NCBI GenBank assembly: GCA_014656495.1
Contig: BNCN01000005.1
Coordinates: 310,001-374,000 of the forward strand
Reading direction: 5' to 3'
Source: Comamonas sp. KCTC 72670
Lineage (GTDB): Bacteria > Myxococcota > Myxococcia > Myxococcales > Myxococcaceae
Length of the DNA: 64,000 nucleotides
This document shows positions 27,294 to 35,346 of this stretch, in pieces. Position 1 is the stretch's first letter. Each line of letters starts with the position of its first letter. The position numbers and the translations under genes are program-made. The notes under the pieces were generated by a model that made no database searches, had not been told where the DNA came from, and worked only from the letters and a program-made list of their open reading frames with translations.

Positions 27294-28057
27294 GGTTCTT
27301 CGACGGAGGGGGGCACCACCGAGCGGGCGACGTTGGCCACCAGGTCCACGTTGGCGGGCGGCTGCTCGGCGCTGACGCCATCCAGCCACGTATCCCAATT
27401 CAGTGCAAAGACGAGCTGGGCGTGCGGCGTGTCCTCGGACAGCGTCACCCACTCCAGTAGCACGTCCACGGAGGCGCGCGCCTGGGAGCTCACCTCGAAG
27501 GGCTGGGGCTCGCCGTCTTGTCCGGTGCGCAGGGTGCCGCGCAGGTGCAGGCTGCGGCCCACCATGTCCACGGGGGACTCACCCTGGGAGGCGGAGGCCA
27601 GCCCCTCCGCGTTGCTCCGCGCCGGCTCGAAGTGGAGGCGCGCGTGGCAGTAGCGGCCCGGCGGCGGGTGCATCGCGCCCAGCGGAAGGACGGTTCCATC
27701 CGCGCCCCCCAGGTTCACCACGTGCGCGGTGTCCATGCGGGTGGGGTTGGTGACGCTGTGGTGGGCCCACGCGGTCCCCACTGGAGACAGCTGCCGCAGG
27801 AGGCGCTTCCAGCCGAGCTGTGCGCAGGGAATCAGCTCCACGCTGCTCAGCGTGACGAAGCCACGGGTGAGGACCGCGCGGGCGCCCTGGTCGTTCACCA
27901 GCTCGCGCGCGCCGGCCTCGCCCGAGATGGGGCGCGCCCGGGCGGTGGTCAGCGCGAGCTCCAGCGTCATGCCGTCCTGTCGGCTGGCACCGCCGCAGCT
28001 TGTGAGTGACAGGAGCGCCGCGGCGCCCAGGGTGACGGGCTTGAGGAAGGAGCGCAT
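27290..28057 (-). CDS. Lipoprotein of unknown function in the regBA operon
   Basis: 255 residues with a lipobox signal (LLSLTSC, Cys about 21). The mature part begins with beta-rich sequence 'LELALTTARARP', contains AHHSVTNPTRMDTAHVV and 'GAMHPPPGRYCHARLHFEPA', and ends near 'LVFALNWDTWLDGV'. The clustered His/Cys/Met residues would allow metal binding, but I know of no family match. It sits 3 bases after the barrel gene and overlaps regB by four bases, so it is probably a periplasmic or outer-membrane partner of the redox system. Confidence 0.75.
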   Translation of the reverse strand: MRSFLKPVTLGAAALLSLTSCGGASRQDGMTLELALTTARARPISGEAGARELVNDQGARAVLTRGFVTLSSVELIPCAQLGWKRLLRQLSPVGTAWAHHSVTNPTRMDTAHVVNLGGADGTVLPLGAMHPPPGRYCHARLHFEPARSNAEGLASASQGESPVDMVGRSLHLRGTLRTGQDGEPQPFEVSSQARASVDVLLEWVTLSEDTPHAQLVFALNWDTWLDGVSAEQPPANVDLVANVARSVVPPSVEEP

Positions 28058-28060
28058 GGT

Positions 28061-28984
28061 TCAGAGGTCGTAGGCGACGGACAGCATCGCGATGGGCGTG
28101 GGAGAGACGCGGCCACGCAGTTGGTTGATGAAGGGCACGCGCACGCCCGCGGCGACGACGACGTCCATGCCCGGGGCGAAAATCACGTCGGGCGACGCGT
28201 AGCCGACGAAGCCGCCGGTGTGCTCATGGCGGTCGCTGCTCGTGTGGACGTGCTGTTCGCCGGACGAGTCGGCCGCCCCCTCCAGCCGGCCGTCGAAGCC
28301 CATCCGCAGGGCCCAGCGCGGCGAGGGCTGGTACTGCGCGGCCAGCGTGGTGCGCAGGGAGGGGCCCGCGCGGAAACCCTGGATGCCACGCGTGGGGAGG
28401 AAGCCGGTGGCGCTGGCCAGGAAGGACCAGCTGCCGCGGAAGTGCTGATAGGCGAGGCCGGCCAGCGGGTCCACGGAGCCGCTGCCCAACTGGCTGTCCA
28501 AGGTCAGCTGAGCGCCATTCTGGTCGCGCAGCACGGGGGCCGTGGGGAGCTTCACGCCGCCGAGCACGCTGAACAGATGCTTCGCGGAGAAGGCCCTGTC
28601 CTGGAAGAGGAACACCTTGGCGGCGACCTCCACGTCGCCAACGCCCCAGCCGCGGTCGCGCGAGAGGCTGACGTGCCGCACCTCCCGGGCCTGCAGGGGC
28701 AGGGTGGCGGACAGGAACAGCCAGGGGAGGGGCGCGTAGGCCACCGCCAGGTCCATGCGCGCCTCGCGCAGGGTCAGCGCGTCCACGCCGTCCGTCCCCA
28801 CCGTCTGGCCCCAGCCCCGCACGGTGGAGGACAAGCGCAGGCGGCCCTCGAAGGGCTGCTCGGTGCCCATGGACATCAGGGTGGGGTCGCCGCAGGCGCA
28901 GGTGGCGCACGCCCAGGCGCTCGAGGAGGGGGCGAGCAGGAGGGCGGTGGACAGCAGGAGGGAGACGGTGAGGGCGTTCTTCAC
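28061..28984 (-). CDS. Outer-membrane barrel protein with a CxxCxCGDPT N-terminus
   Basis: 307 residues from GTG 28984; the frame is open 56 codons further up, but that part is Arg-rich and non-coding in look. A signal peptide ending SSAWA precedes CATCACGDPTLMSMG. The rest is a run of amphipathic beta strands ending in AMLSVAYDL, with the C-terminal hydrophobic residue expected of an outer-membrane barrel. A loop 'GEQHVHTSSDRHEHTGGF' is rich in His. It leads the operon lipoprotein-regB-regA, and may be a metal- or redox-linked porin. No clear Shine-Dalgarno was found for the GTG. Confidence 0.7.
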   Translation of the reverse strand: MKNALTVSLLLSTALLLAPSSSAWACATCACGDPTLMSMGTEQPFEGRLRLSSTVRGWGQTVGTDGVDALTLREARMDLAVAYAPLPWLFLSATLPLQAREVRHVSLSRDRGWGVGDVEVAAKVFLFQDRAFSAKHLFSVLGGVKLPTAPVLRDQNGAQLTLDSQLGSGSVDPLAGLAYQHFRGSWSFLASATGFLPTRGIQGFRAGPSLRTTLAAQYQPSPRWALRMGFDGRLEGAADSSGEQHVHTSSDRHEHTGGFVGYASPDVIFAPGMDVVVAAGVRVPFINQLRGRVSPTPIAMLSVAYDL

Positions 28985-29163
28985 GGCCCGGGCACCATAC
29001 GTGCTGCCCTGGCGCCCGGCGTGTGGCGTGTTGTCGCAGCGGGCGCGCGGAGGGCGGGCGGGCAGGCGAGCGGTCGCTGTCGCTCGGGAATCCGTGCCCA
29101 CGTTGAGAATGACTTCATCCTGCCAGCGTTGTGCGTCTGGGAGGAGGCACACAGGGAGGATTC

Positions 29164-29604
29164 ATGGGCGTACTCGCGCCGATTGGCCGGCTGCTGTTCT
29201 CGGCCATCTTCATCACCAGCGGCCTGAACCACTTCTTCCAACTGGAAGCGCTGACGGCCGTGGCCCAGGCGTCCGGCGTGCCCGAGCCGCACTGGGCGGT
29301 GCTGGGCTCGGGTGTGGCGCTGGTGGTGGGCGGGCTGTGCGTGTTGCTGGGCGTGTTCGCTCGCCTGGGCGCGGCGGCCATCGCCATCTTCCTGCTGTGC
29401 GCCGCGTTCATGGTCCACCGGTTCTGGCTCGTCCCAGACCCGGTGCAGGCGCAGGATCAGCTCATCCACTTCATGAAGAACCTCTCCATGGCGGGGGGCG
29501 CGCTGTTCATCGTGTACTTCGGCCCTGGGCCCTTCAGCCTCCGGGGGCGCAGGAGGTCGGAGGGGCTGGGCAGCGGCCGGTTGGGCATGCCGCTGCGGCC
29601 TTGA
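29164..29604 (+). CDS. DoxX-family membrane protein
   Basis: 146 residues, with GGGAGG four bases before the ATG. Four hydrophobic helices (about 5-22, 47-68, 72-90, 105-125) and the DoxX signature 'RLLFSAIFITSGLNHFF' at the start, with PHWAVLGSGVALVVGGL and HFMKNLSMAGGAL later. A small inner-membrane protein of the DoxX/SURF4 group, some of which belong to quinol oxidases or redox-stress complexes. Divergent from the regBA operon with a 179-base shared gap, so common redox control is conceivable. Confidence 0.88.
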   Translation: MGVLAPIGRLLFSAIFITSGLNHFFQLEALTAVAQASGVPEPHWAVLGSGVALVVGGLCVLLGVFARLGAAAIAIFLLCAAFMVHRFWLVPDPVQAQDQLIHFMKNLSMAGGALFIVYFGPGPFSLRGRRRSEGLGSGRLGMPLRP

Positions 29605-29610
29605 GGTGCT

Positions 29611-29928
29611 TCAGGGCGTCGGCGCGCTGACGGCCGGCGCCTCTTCACCGCTGGGGGCCCAGGTGATGAAGGTGGCGGCTTCCGGCACGTTGCGCTTCAG
29701 CTTGTCGCAGGGGACGTGGACGGTGGAGTGATTGTCGAAGCTCGCCGTCATCAGGAAGCAGCTCTCCGTGCGCGGGTCGATGAGATAGGCGTTCCGGCCG
29801 TCGATGTTGATGACGGCGAACTTCTCCGTGCTCGCCATCTTGACGACGTCGAAGCGAGACGAGACGCAGCCCACCAGCGAAAAAGCGAGCACGGCATGCA
29901 GGAGCAGGGATTGGCGCATGCCATTCAT
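29611..29928 (-). CDS. Small lipoprotein of unknown function
   Basis: 105 residues; the ATG at 29928 has CCGGGG about six bases upstream (an ATG three codons on is the alternative). The lipobox S-L-V-G-C lies near residue 21. The mature part 'VVKMASTEKFAVINIDGRNA' then DPRTESCFLM and HVPCDKLK suggests one disulfide. It is the third of three small lipoprotein genes on this strand (with 29979 and 30599). It ends 6 bases from the convergent DoxX gene. No family recognised. Confidence 0.65.
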   Translation of the reverse strand: MNGMRQSLLLHAVLAFSLVGCVSSRFDVVKMASTEKFAVINIDGRNAYLIDPRTESCFLMTASFDNHSTVHVPCDKLKRNVPEAATFITWAPSGEEAPAVSAPTP

Positions 29929-29978
29929 TGTACCCCGGCTCGCACCGCGAGTGGCGCTCTCGTGGGAGGAAGGCGCCC

Positions 29979-30398
29979 TCAATGCTGGACCGCGAGGATG
30001 CGCCACGTCTTCGAATCGATTGCATACCGTGCCCCCATGTCTTGAGGGGCCCCTTTCCGTACGCAGGCGCTGGGGTCGAGTGAGATGCTCACGAGGATGA
30101 CGCCGTCCTCATACGGCGCCGCCGTCACGTCGTACGATGCCCGTTGATAGAGGCACTCTCCCCCTGGCCGGTCTCCGGGAGGCGGCTTCAGGTCCCACGG
30201 CAGATAGTCCTCCATGGCGAGTTGAATCGCCTGGGCCAGGGGGCGCCGCAGGATGACGCGCCCTTCTTCGGGCATGCCAACGGGGAACTCGAACCTGGCG
30301 GCTTCTTCCGCGGGGACGTGGACAGGGCGGGGGGGGCGTTTGAGGAGGGCGCAGGCTGGGAGGATGCACAGGCTCAGCAGGGGCAACCACTTCGGCAT
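29979..30398 (-). CDS. Small lipoprotein of unknown function
   Basis: 139 residues with AGGAGA before the ATG at 30398. Lipobox I-L-P-A-C near residue 16, then a Lys/Arg/Pro linker and a compact alpha/beta part (RVILRRPLAQAIQLAMEDYL, 'YDVTAAPYEDGVILVSISLD', ARYAIDSKTWRILAVQH). It starts 11 bases after the TGA that ends the extended reading of the upstream JAMM-type gene, the spacing expected for operon members. No family recognised. Confidence 0.68.
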   Translation of the reverse strand: MPKWLPLLSLCILPACALLKRPPRPVHVPAEEAARFEFPVGMPEEGRVILRRPLAQAIQLAMEDYLPWDLKPPPGDRPGGECLYQRASYDVTAAPYEDGVILVSISLDPSACVRKGAPQDMGARYAIDSKTWRILAVQH

Positions 30399-30409
30399 GG
30401 CATCTCCTG

Positions 30410-30598
30410 TCAATTCGCGCGCCCGACGGGGGTGATGAATCCGAACGGCTTGTCCGCGGGCTTGATGAGCCCGGTCAGGACCCACTGCTTTCCGCGACGC
30501 GAAAAAACTTCGCCGGGCCTGTCTACATCATCCAGGTGAGGAACCAGCTTCTGGATGTGGCAGGCCGAGTCGAACTGAATCTTGATGAGCCAGAGCTG
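30410..30598 (-). pseudogene. C-terminal remnant of the JAMM-type lipoprotein gene, cut off by an in-frame TAA
   Basis: Immediately after the TAA (30599-30601) the same frame stays open for 62 codons to a TGA at 30410-30412. The translation is protein-like: WLIKIQFDSACHIQKLVPHL, then DDVDRPGEVFSRRGKQWVLT. About four fifths of its third positions are G/C, as in neighbouring genes. There is no start codon with a ribosome site, so it looks like the severed end of the upstream gene. Sequencing error is the main alternative. Confidence 0.6.
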
Positions 30599-31063
30599 TT
30601 AGGCCGCGCGCCGGTCTGGTTCGGACAGGGGCGAGGGGTGCCACGGGTGACTGTGGTAGTCCGCGAGGATGGCGAGGGTCCGTGCCTCCGGGTCGATGAC
30701 CTTGCGGACGGGGAAGCAGGATTTCCTCGTCGCTTGCCTGCGCAGTTGCCATCGGCCGAGAGGCGAAGGATGGCTGACGCGGTAGAGGCCATCTCCACGG
30801 GAGTAGATGAGGCCACAGTATTCCTGGCCGTAGTCCCTGTCGGTCGCGTTTTGGAGCATCATGATGGCGGGACAGAGGCGATCAATGACCTCGTCCACGT
30901 CATGCGAGGGCTCGACGTTGGGCCAGGGGCCTCGCGCCCAGACATAGTCGGATTCATCGCTGATGAAGCCGTAGTGCTCGGTCTCGCGTGCTTTGCGGGG
31001 CGCGCTTTCGCACGCAAGACATGCGAGGACCAACAAGGTGGGCCAGCCGCGCCTTGGGTGCAT
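30599..31063 (-). CDS. JAMM/Mov34-type putative metallopeptidase lipoprotein, apparently truncated
   Basis: 154 residues as read. The signal peptide ends in VLAC-LAC (lipidated Cys 15 or 18). It has the complete JAMM zinc motif: E81 in GQEYCGLIY, H137-S-H139-P, then seven residues to S147 and D150. JAMM proteins are zinc isopeptidases or peptidases; an exported lipoprotein version could process peptides or peptidoglycan-linked substrates. The stop falls only four codons after the last ligand (D150), too early for the fold to close. The same frame continues as coding-like sequence to 30410, giving a normal 217-residue protein if the TAA were a sense codon. Probably a recent nonsense mutation or sequencing error. 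Confidence 0.72.
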   Translation of the reverse strand: MHPRRGWPTLLVLACLACESAPRKARETEHYGFISDESDYVWARGPWPNVEPSHDVDEVIDRLCPAIMMLQNATDRDYGQEYCGLIYSRGDGLYRVSHPSPLGRWQLRRQATRKSCFPVRKVIDPEARTLAILADYHSHPWHPSPLSEPDRRAA

Positions 31064-31117
31064 GCCTGCTGCTTAGAAGATGCAGGGCGGGCTCGCAAGC
31101 CAGGCTGGCGAGCCGTG

Positions 31118-32020
31118 CTATCCCGCGCGGACCGCGGCCTGGCGCAGCGTGAAGAAGGCCACCTCGGGTTCACTGCCCCGGCGCAGATACGGCCCGCCGA
31201 AGCCGAAGCCCAGGCCCCGGTTCACGTACAACTGATTGCCATTCACGTGGTAGTGGCCGCGGATGTACGGCTGGCCCGCGCGGCGGAAGATGGCCTCCGT
31301 CAGGCCGCGCACCACGAACTGGCCGCCGTGCGTGTGACCGGAGAACTGCACCAGCCCCGCGTGCGCCGGGAGTTTGTCCGCCGTGGGCGGCGTGTGCGCG
31401 AGCACCAGCCGCGTGCCCGACACCGGCGCTCCGCGGAAGGTGGCCTCCACGTCGTCGCGGCCCGTGAGCCCGTCGTCGATGCCCAGCACCGTCACCGGCG
31501 CGCCCTTCACGTGCACCTGCCGGTGCTCGTTCTGCAGGACGGTGTAGCCCAGCCGCTCGAAGGACTCGCGCAGGTAGGGCGCGTTCACCCAGTGGTCATG
31601 GTTGCCCATCACCACGAAGACGGGCCCTTCGATGCCGGCCAGCAGCTCGCGCACGCGCGGCAGCGGCTTGGGGCTGTGCGTGACGTAGTCCCCGGTGAGG
31701 AACACCAGGTCCGGCTTCTCCGCGTTGACCGCCTCCACCGCGCGGCGGATGCGCACCGCGGACGTCGCCTGCCCCACGTGCACGTCCGACAGCTGCGCGA
31801 TGCGCAAGCCGTCATGCTCGCCGTGCATGTGCTGGAGCATCAGCACGTTCTCCGTGAGGGAGAAGTGGTCCCGCCACCGCAGGCGCCGCTCGGTGCGGAA
31901 GGGGTCGGCGCCGCTGCGAGCCACCAGCGCGTTGCGCCCGTCTTCCTGCGCGTCCCACCGGACAGCGTTGGCCGGAGAGGCAAGGGGCGTGGCACGGCGG
32001 GCGAGGCGTCTCAGGCGCAT
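31118..32020 (-). CDS. Calcineurin-like metallophosphoesterase
   Basis: 300 residues from the ATG at 32020. All five metallophosphoesterase blocks are present in order: D-x-H (AQLSDVHVG), GD (FLTGDYVTH), GNHD (VVMGNHDHW), the single His (LVLAHTPP) and GHTHGGQF, for two metal ions. The N-terminus is Arg-rich with a Tat-like RRLARRATPL but no clear hydrophobic core. Closest in layout to YkuE/YaeI-type phosphodiesterases acting near the membrane. It diverges from the kinase gene at 32232 across 211 bases, in which I see no clear promoter or repeat. Confidence 0.87.
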   Translation of the reverse strand: MRLRRLARRATPLASPANAVRWDAQEDGRNALVARSGADPFRTERRLRWRDHFSLTENVLMLQHMHGEHDGLRIAQLSDVHVGQATSAVRIRRAVEAVNAEKPDLVFLTGDYVTHSPKPLPRVRELLAGIEGPVFVVMGNHDHWVNAPYLRESFERLGYTVLQNEHRQVHVKGAPVTVLGIDDGLTGRDDVEATFRGAPVSGTRLVLAHTPPTADKLPAHAGLVQFSGHTHGGQFVVRGLTEAIFRRAGQPYIRGHYHVNGNQLYVNRGLGFGFGGPYLRRGSEPEVAFFTLRQAAVRAG

Positions 32021-32231
32021 GCGGGTCGGTTCCTTTCCGTGCCGTGGACGGCGTGAGGCTCCATCCATTCTAAAGAGCCGGACGGGGTGGGTAGAAGCAG
32101 GTGTCCCTCGCACGCAGGCCAGGCCAGCGGCCGGCGCGCGGGGTGCAGGAGGAACCCCCGCGATTTCGGGAAGATTCCGGTGCCAACTCAGGCATGCTTC
32201 CCCCCGTGGACTCACGTCCGGGGGGCGTGCC

Positions 32232-33488
32232 GTGACGGCTTTCGTTGGGATTGCGACAGCGCCGGAGCTCTCAGCGCCGGCTGGTGGAGACGGCGCGGCG
32301 CCAGGGCCTCGCGGGGACCCGAGGCCCGTGGAGCTGTCGGAGCTCATGTCCACGGTGCCCCTGGGCATGGCCATCATCGACCGGGAGCTGCGCTTCGTCG
32401 AGGTGAGCGAGGCGATGGCCGCCATGCACGGCGCCTCGCGCGAGGCCCACCTGGGCCAGCCCATGATGAAGGTCCTGCGCGCCGAGCCCTCCGCCGCCGA
32501 CGTGGTGCGCCGGGTCCGCCGCGTCCTGGAGACCGGCGTGGCGCTGGAGGGCGTGGAGATCATCCACCGCGAGTCCGGCGCCCACGGCGAGCGCACCCGC
32601 GTCTACCGGGCGAGCTACCATCCGGTGCGCCGCGACGGCGCCGTCGTGGCCGCGTGCATCTACGTGGAGGACATGACGGAGCGTCGCCGCGTGGAGGCCC
32701 AGCGCGACGCGGGCGCGGCCCGCGAGCGCTCGGTGCGCGAGCAGGCCCTGCGCGAGACGCAGGAGGCGGTGCGCGCCCGCGACGAGTTCCTCAGCGTGGC
32801 GGCCCACGAACTGCGCACCCCGCTCACCAGCCTGCGCCTGCACCTCCAACTGCTGCTGCGCCAGGTGGCGGGCACGTCCGCGGAGCCGCCCGCGGAGCTG
32901 GCGCCCCGGGCCCGCGTGCTGGACCGGCAGCTGTCCCGCCTGGCGGGGCTGGTGAACACGCTGCTGGACGTGTCCCGGCTGGCCGTGGGGCGCCTGTCGC
33001 TGGAGCCCCGGGAGCTGGACCTGGCGCAGGTGGTGCGGCAGATGGCGGAGGCCTTCTCCGAGGAGTTCAGCCGCTCCGGCAGCACCCTGTCGCTGCACGT
33101 GGACGGGCCGCTCTTGGGGGAGTGGGACTCGCTGCGCCTGGAGCAGGTGCTGGTGAACCTGCTGTCCAACGCCGTGAAGTACGGCGAGGGCCGGCCGGTG
33201 GAGGTGTCGTTGGTGGGCGAGGGCCCCACGGCGGTGCTCGCCGTGAAGGACCAGGGCATCGGCATCTCCGAGGACGGCATGGCGCGGCTGTTCGGCAAGT
33301 TCGAGCGCGCGGTGTCGGAGCGGCACTACGGCGGCCTGGGCCTGGGGCTCTACATCACCCGTCAAATCGTGGAGGCCATGGGCGGCAGCATCACCGTGCG
33401 CTCCGCGCAGGGCAAGGGCTCCACGTTCATCCTCCGGCTGCCCACCCAGCCCCCCGCGCCCAAGAAGGCCGCCGCGGGCGCGCGGTAG
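32232..33488 (+). CDS. PAS-domain orphan histidine kinase
   Basis: 418 residues from GTG 32232, preceded by a GGGGGG stretch; the frame is open well upstream but the extra sequence is not protein-like. PAS/PAC domain about 38-155 (LMSTVPLGMAIIDRELRFVE ... IYVEDMTERRR), a coiled coil, HisKA with H192 in AAHELRTPL, then HATPase_c with NLLSNAVKYG and 'GLGLGLYITRQIVEAMGG'. Soluble. The linker ETQEAVRARDEFLSVAAHEL is nearly identical to that of the hybrid kinase at 37582, marking the two as paralogues. No partner regulator adjacent. Confidence 0.9.
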   Translation: MTAFVGIATAPELSAPAGGDGAAPGPRGDPRPVELSELMSTVPLGMAIIDRELRFVEVSEAMAAMHGASREAHLGQPMMKVLRAEPSAADVVRRVRRVLETGVALEGVEIIHRESGAHGERTRVYRASYHPVRRDGAVVAACIYVEDMTERRRVEAQRDAGAARERSVREQALRETQEAVRARDEFLSVAAHELRTPLTSLRLHLQLLLRQVAGTSAEPPAELAPRARVLDRQLSRLAGLVNTLLDVSRLAVGRLSLEPRELDLAQVVRQMAEAFSEEFSRSGSTLSLHVDGPLLGEWDSLRLEQVLVNLLSNAVKYGEGRPVEVSLVGEGPTAVLAVKDQGIGISEDGMARLFGKFERAVSERHYGGLGLGLYITRQIVEAMGGSITVRSAQGKGSTFILRLPTQPPAPKKAAAGAR

Positions 33489-33504
33489 CGCAAGACAACA
33501 CAAG

Positions 33505-33539
33505 GCCCCGGGGCGCCATCCACCATGGCACCCCGGGGC
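33505..33539. terminator. Large hairpin between convergent genes
   Basis: Arms 33505-33518 and 33526-33539 match at 13 of 14 positions (GCCCCGGGGCGCCA against TGGCACCCCGGGGC), with loop TCCACCA. No T-run on either side. The position, 17 bases after one stop and 22 before the other, supports a bidirectional transcription stop. Confidence 0.65.
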
Positions 33540-33560
33540 TCGGGTTCCTTCAACGACGGC

Positions 33561-35153
33561 TCAGTTGCCGCGCAGCACCGTCAAGCCGCGGTCGGTGAGC
33601 ACGTACAGCGCCGCCGGCGTCGGGCGCGGGTCGTAGAGGAGCTGCCGCACGCGCGAGCCGTTGACGCTCTCCACCTTCTCCAGCGCCTTCATGGGCGTGA
33701 GGCGCCACAGGCCCGCGCGGTCCGTGCCGATGTAGAGCGAGCCATCGCCCGTGGCCGCCAGCGCGTTGATGTTCTGGAGCGCCGCGTTCTGCTCGGCGTT
33801 CGCGCCTGAGATGCGCTCACCCGTCTGCGCCTGGTTGGCGGCCCAGGTGATGGTCATCTGCCACAGGCCGTGGTCCCGGCTGCCCAGGTAGTAGCGGCCA
33901 TCCGTGGTCTGCTGGAAGCCGCGCCAGTTGTCGAACTCGCTGAGGCTGTTGAGCTGGGGCAGGTACGCGGACTCCACCTTCATCCGGTTGACGTTCTTGT
34001 TCATGTCGTCCCAGTCGCCGTGGCGGGGCGTGGGCGTCACGATGCCGAACATCCAATCGTTGGCGATGAGCACGTCTCCGTCCTGGGCGATGCCGAGCCC
34101 GTAGGTGTAGCCCGCCATCTGGCTGCCGCGCTCGTTGAGCCACACCGGGTGGCGGTGGGAGCTGTACTCCAGGCCGCGGATGCGGGTGACGCCGTGGTTG
34201 GAGCCCACGTAGACGTCGCCCTGGTCGCGCCCGTGCATCACCGTCACGCAGCTCAGGATGCTGCGGTCCTCGTCGAAGTGGTGGTCGTTGCTGTTGCGGA
34301 TGCCGAGGTTGTGCACGTCCGCCAGCGCGCGGGGCCCCGTCTGCACGCTCCCGTCAGCCCGGTTGCGCACGGACTGGTGCAGGTGCTCCTCGAGGACGAC
34401 TTCGCCGCTCGGGCTCAGGCGCACCACGTCCACGTCGCCCTGCTTGTAGTACTGGAGCCGGCGGTGGCTGTACGGGATGCACGGCTTGGACGTGTCCGGC
34501 TGGTAGCACTCGCCCGGGCTGACGATGTAGTTGGGCTGGAGGTCCGGGAACTCCGGGTCCACCCGCAGGTCATCCGTGGCGTAGCCCACGTAGGCGCGGC
34601 CCGCGCTGCCGCCGCAGATGACGGTGGAGCCGGTGGCCGCCCGGTCCGGACCGAAGCCGCCCTGGGCCTGGCCAATGGGCGAGCGCGTCCAGACGACCTG
34701 CTGCGTGTCCGCGCGCAGCACGCCAATCCGGTCACCATCCAGCAGCCAGACGTTGTGCGCGGCATCCACGCCCATGGCCTGGACGCGGGACAGGCCGTAG
34801 CGCGCCGTGAAGTCCGTCACCGCGTCGGTGGGCCAGGGGCTCTCCGCGGAGCCGCTGCCGCCGTCGGGCTCGCTGCCGCCATCCGGCTCACTGCCGCCGT
34901 CGGGCTCGCCGCCGCCGTCGGGCTCGCCGCCACCATCCGGCTCGCTGCCGCCGTCGGGTTCACCGCCGCCGTCCGGCTCGCCGCTGCCGCCGTCCGGTCC
35001 GCTGCCGCCGTCCGGGTCGGGCCGCGACACCGGTGGATTGTTGTCGATGTTTCCGTCCGTCACCGGGGGCGGGTTGGGCTCGCTGGAGCCTCCGCATGCC
35101 CACGCTGTCACCACCACCGCCCCAAGACACCCGCCCAACAGTCGTCGAATCAC
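33561..35153 (-). CDS. Surface lipoprotein with EPDGG-repeat stalk and propeller-like domain
   Basis: 530 residues from GTG 35153, with GGAGGAGGAATCG just upstream. The signal ends in A-W-A-C20, an unusual but possible lipobox. Residues about 45-105 are a low-complexity stalk of six-residue (S/G)EPDGG units. The remaining ~420 residues read as repeated beta-propeller blades ('AMGVDAAHNVWLLDGDRIGV', GDVYVGSNHGVTRIRG, DGRYYLGSRDHGLWQ, DGSLYIGTDRAGLWRL, ALYVLTDRGLTVL). The blade pattern resembles the sensor propellers of two-component proteins, but no kinase part is present. It is probably an outer-surface protein; ligand unknown. Confidence 0.75.
   Translation of the reverse strand: MIRRLLGGCLGAVVVTAWACGGSSEPNPPPVTDGNIDNNPPVSRPDPDGGSGPDGGSGEPDGGGEPDGGSEPDGGGEPDGGGEPDGGSEPDGGSEPDGGSGSAESPWPTDAVTDFTARYGLSRVQAMGVDAAHNVWLLDGDRIGVLRADTQQVVWTRSPIGQAQGGFGPDRAATGSTVICGGSAGRAYVGYATDDLRVDPEFPDLQPNYIVSPGECYQPDTSKPCIPYSHRRLQYYKQGDVDVVRLSPSGEVVLEEHLHQSVRNRADGSVQTGPRALADVHNLGIRNSNDHHFDEDRSILSCVTVMHGRDQGDVYVGSNHGVTRIRGLEYSSHRHPVWLNERGSQMAGYTYGLGIAQDGDVLIANDWMFGIVTPTPRHGDWDDMNKNVNRMKVESAYLPQLNSLSEFDNWRGFQQTTDGRYYLGSRDHGLWQMTITWAANQAQTGERISGANAEQNAALQNINALAATGDGSLYIGTDRAGLWRLTPMKALEKVESVNGSRVRQLLYDPRPTPAALYVLTDRGLTVLRGN
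34858..34983 (-). repeat. 18-bp tandem repeats encoding (S/G)EPDGG
   Basis: About seven units of 18 bases (plus-strand form CCGCC(G/A)TC(G/C)GGCTC(G/A)C(T/C)G), in frame in the lipoprotein gene, with degenerate copies continuing to about 35022. They encode an acidic, flexible stalk after the lipid anchor. Confidence 0.9.
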
Positions 35154-35282
35154 CGATTCCTCCTCCCCGGGGCCGACAGCAAATCGCATACCGGGCCCTG
35201 AACACGGGAAGACGGGGGGCGCGCGGGTCACCGTGGGTAAAGCCTTTCCTCACGCGTGGAAGCGGCGTGCACCGCGGTGCGG

Positions 35283-35322
35283 AAAACAGACGAGCCCGCC
35301 TCCGGGAGGAAGCGGGCTCGTC
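35283..35322 (-). terminator. Intrinsic terminator of the small periplasmic-protein gene
   Basis: On the minus strand GACGAGCCCGC (35322-35312) pairs perfectly over 11 bp with GCGGGCTCGTC (35299-35289), followed by TG and TTTT (35286-35283). It starts 25 bases after the stop at 35347. Confidence 0.85.
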
Positions 35323-35346
35323 ATGAAACGCGGTGGGTGCCGGAGG

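Noticed and set aside
30523..30816. 97-codon minus-strand frame near the interrupted JAMM gene
   Set aside because: Ser/Arg/Pro-rich shadow frame; the JAMM frame and its extension occupy the same DNA with better coding signs.
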